From the NCBI GenBank assembly GCA_965227065.1, contig CBDDFN010000010.1, positions 186,001 through 250,000 on the forward strand: a DNA stretch of 64,000 nt. Reading direction: 5' to 3'. Numbering within the stretch: position 1 is the first letter of the stretch; each line of letters opens with the position of its first letter. The stretch is from CBDDFN01 sp965227065. Lineage in GTDB: Bacteria > Pseudomonadota > Alphaproteobacteria > SPJN01. This document shows positions 62,120-64,000 of the stretch, in pieces. Below the pieces are notes generated by a model. It did not search any database. It was not told where the DNA came from and saw nothing but the letters and a program-made list of their open reading frames with translations. A program made the translations under genes and the position numbers.

Positions 62120-62140
62120 ATTGCGTGAAGGATTTTGATC

Positions 62141-63331
62141 ATGACCGACAGCTCAAAGTGGCACCCTCAAACCCAAGCCGTGCGCGGCGGGCTTGCCCGT
62201 TCCCAATTCGGTGAGACGGCTGAGGCGCTGTATCTGACTAGCGGGTTCCGCTACGAACAGGCCGAAGTGGCCGAAGCGCGTTTTCTGGGTGAACAGGACG
62301 GCTTCGTCTATTCGCGGTTCGGCAACCCGACCGTAGCAACCTTTGAGGAACGCTTGCGCCTTTTGGAAGGGGCAGAGGCGTGCAAGGCCACCGGCACCGG
62401 CATGGCGGCGGTGAATGCGAGCCTGTTTGCCGCCCTGCGCGCCGGTGATCACGTGCTGGCCGCCCGTGCGCTGTTTGGCTCGTGCCGCTACATCATTGAT
62501 GATCTGCTGCCGCGCTTCGGCGTTGAGACGACCGTCATTGATGGCCGCGATCTTAACCAGTGGAAGGCTGGTGTGCGGCCCAACACCAAGCTGTTGTTTC
62601 TGGAGACGCCGACCAATCCGACACTGGAGCTGATTGACCTGCAGGCCGTTGCCGACATCGCCCATGAGGCGGGCGCGCGGCTTGTGGTCGATAATGTGTT
62701 TGCCACACCCTTGCTGCAACGGCCGCTCGACCACGGTGCCGACATTGTCGTCTATTCAGCGACCAAGCATATTGACGGCCAGGGCCGGGTGCTGGGCGGC
62801 GCGGTGCTTGGCACCGAAGAGTATATTATGGAAGAGCTTCTTCCTTACATCCGCAACACCGGCCCGTCCCTGTCGCCGTTCAATGCCTGGGTGCTGACCA
62901 AATCGCTTGAGACGCTTGATATGCGGATCAAGGCCCACTGCACCGGCGCAGAACAGGTGGCTGAGGCACTGGCGGGCTTTGTCGGCACCAAGCTTAAACA
63001 GGTCTTGTATCCGACCCGGCCTGATCATCCGCAATATGCGCTGGCGCAAAAGCAGATGAGCGGTGGCGGCTCGGTCATCGCCTTTGAGCTTGAAGGCGGC
63101 AAGGCAGAAGCCTTCCGGCTGCTCAATGCGCTGGAACTGGTGGATATTTCAAACAATCTGGGCGACGCGAAAAGCCTGATCACCCATCCTGCCACCACGA
63201 CCCATCAGCGGATCGGGCCCGAGGCGCGGGCGGAACTGGGCATCAGTGACGGCTTTTTGCGCCTGTCGGTCGGCCTTGAAGACCCCCGTGATTTGATCAC
63301 CGATCTCAGCCAGGCTTTGGACAAAGTCTGA
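62141..63331 (+). CDS. metZ: O-succinylhomoserine sulfhydrylase MetZ
   Basis: The 396-residue PLP enzyme has FVYSRFGNPTV near the N-terminus, ETPTNPTLELIDL, and the cofactor lysine in YSATKHIDGQGRVLGG. MetZ makes homocysteine directly from O-succinylhomoserine and sulphide, in place of MetB and MetC. The ATG at 62141 has GAAGGA upstream; a TTG two codons earlier is unlikely. The SAM-II riboswitch upstream fits this role. Confidence 0.96.
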   Translation: MTDSSKWHPQTQAVRGGLARSQFGETAEALYLTSGFRYEQAEVAEARFLGEQDGFVYSRFGNPTVATFEERLRLLEGAEACKATGTGMAAVNASLFAALRAGDHVLAARALFGSCRYIIDDLLPRFGVETTVIDGRDLNQWKAGVRPNTKLLFLETPTNPTLELIDLQAVADIAHEAGARLVVDNVFATPLLQRPLDHGADIVVYSATKHIDGQGRVLGGAVLGTEEYIMEELLPYIRNTGPSLSPFNAWVLTKSLETLDMRIKAHCTGAEQVAEALAGFVGTKLKQVLYPTRPDHPQYALAQKQMSGGGSVIAFELEGGKAEAFRLLNALELVDISNNLGDAKSLITHPATTTHQRIGPEARAELGISDGFLRLSVGLEDPRDLITDLSQALDKV

Positions 63332-63379
63332 CCACACTGCTAGGGAAGACTGAAGCCAAAGGAGACTTTGGAGAGGCGA

Positions 63380-63772
63380 ATGTACCGTGCCACCACACAC
63401 CATATTCAAGTGACCGTTGAACCGGACTTTTTGACCGAGCAGTCGGAGCCCGATGAGCATCACTTTGTCTGGTCCTATACGATCGAGATCGAAAATCTGG
63501 GCCGTATTCCCGTGCAGTTGCGTCACCGTCATTGGATTATTACCGATGCACAGGGCCGTGAGCAGGAGGTGCGCGGGGCCGGTGTGGTGGGCGAACAGCC
63601 CATCTTGGAACCCGGTGAAAGCTTCACCTATACATCGGGCGCGCCACTGTCGACACCGTCGGGCTTTATGCGCGGCCACTACCAGATGCAAACCGAAGCC
63701 GGGGATGTCTTTGATGTTGAAATTCCCGCCTTTTCACTCGACAGCCCCTATGATGTGGCGCGGGTGCACTGA
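63380..63772 (+). CDS. apaG: ApaG domain protein (Co2+/Mg2+ efflux-associated)
   Basis: The 130-residue fibronectin-like domain has FVWSYTIEIENLG, VQLRHRHWIITDAQG and EVRGAGVVGEQPILEPGESFTYTSG, all typical for ApaG. The ATG at 63380 is preceded by GGAGAG; a TTG at 63368 is unlikely. The biochemical role is unclear. Confidence 0.95.
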   Translation: MYRATTHHIQVTVEPDFLTEQSEPDEHHFVWSYTIEIENLGRIPVQLRHRHWIITDAQGREQEVRGAGVVGEQPILEPGESFTYTSGAPLSTPSGFMRGHYQMQTEAGDVFDVEIPAFSLDSPYDVARVH

Positions 63773-63840
63773 TTTCGCTAACGCGCGGAGTAAACCGCGC
63801 CATACGGACCCGCGTAACAGGGTCGTAGAAGGAGGACGTC

Positions 63841-64000
63841 ATGACCGCACAAAGCCGTGACGAAGACAAAGTCATTCATCTTGACCGGCCCAGCCGGGAA
63901 GAAGCCGAAGCCGCCGTGCGCACCTTGTTGCGCTGGGCGGGTGATGACCCGACCCGCGAGGGATTGCTTGATACGCCCGCGCGTGTCGCGCGCGCCTATG
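63841..64000 (+). CDS. folE: GTP cyclohydrolase I FolE (N-terminal part, cut by window edge)
   Basis: The 53 visible residues include a variable N-terminus, then EAAVRTLLRWAGDDPTREGLLDTPARVARAY, the typical first helix and motif of FolE. The enzyme starts tetrahydrofolate synthesis. AGAAGGAGG lies 6 bases before the ATG. The zinc and catalytic residues lie beyond the window. Confidence 0.95.
   Translation, partial: MTAQSRDEDKVIHLDRPSREEAEAAVRTLLRWAGDDPTREGLLDTPARVARAY

Overview
The window is chromosomal DNA of an alphaproteobacterium, GC-rich and densely packed. The lineage call rests on gene content and order: uroporphyrinogen decarboxylase (hemE) beside ppsR around an A+T-richer gap that fits the Caulobacter/Rickettsia type of replication origin; mnmE-mnmG-rsmG-parA-parB with perfect parS sites; a CenR-like orphan response regulator; a SAM-II riboswitch; a Zur-type palindrome; and lolA-ftsK, tim44-like and fxsA-secB-dnaQ neighbourhoods. 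I cannot place the genus from the sequence alone. No phage, insertion sequence, CRISPR array or resistance island was seen; this is core, origin-proximal chromosome.

Layout. 1-3.2 kb: the start of a histidine operon (hisB, hisH) running left, and the HslVU protease running right. 3.3-9.6 kb: Smr and Tim44-like proteins, fxsA and secB, then a leftward operon dnaQ-coaE-aroE-maf-ppsR that begins at the putative oriC (9.62-10.04 kb). 10-14 kb: late heme synthesis (hemE, hemH, hemJ) and rho running away from the origin. 14-19 kb: an acyltransferase, a quinone oxidoreductase, a dienelactone hydrolase and a DUF255 thioredoxin-like protein. 19-25 kb: tRNA modification genes and the chromosome partition locus, with three perfect parS sites, two of them inside rsmG. 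25-30 kb: holA, lptE and leuS, then a DUF3576 lipoprotein. 30.3 kb: a major porin.

31.5-43.8 kb: a sulfotransferase with a frameshifted 2OG-Fe(II) dioxygenase, a frameshifted thiamine-phosphate-synthase-like gene, yggS, an L,D-transpeptidase, ribA, a CenR-like regulator, crotonase and thioesterase genes, xthA, an intergenic run of perfect stem-loops, lolA, ftsK and a DapC-like aminotransferase. 43.8-47 kb: nitrogen sensing and uptake (glnK and two ammonium transporters). 47.5-51 kb: a ubiquinone-type hydroxylase and a leftward cluster of DUF971, Trm112-like, Lon-N and CnoX-like genes. 51.2-56 kb: tRNA-Gly, a Zur-box-controlled COG0523 GTPase, panD, katG and a Nudix gene. 56-62 kb: small accessory genes, including a divergent HxlR regulator/CMD pair with twin operators and a histidine-rich membrane protein coupled to an acyltransferase. 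62-64 kb: a SAM-II riboswitch controlling metZ, then apaG and the start of folE.

The most interesting points are the oriC/parS arrangement, the tandem stem-loops with GGA-bearing loops at 39.26-39.44 kb, the SAM-II riboswitch followed by an intrinsic terminator, the twin HxlR operators, the unassigned histidine-rich membrane protein, two adjacent single frameshifts at 32.9-33.1 kb, and the repeated use of one CTAG tetranucleotide as a shared stop by convergent genes.
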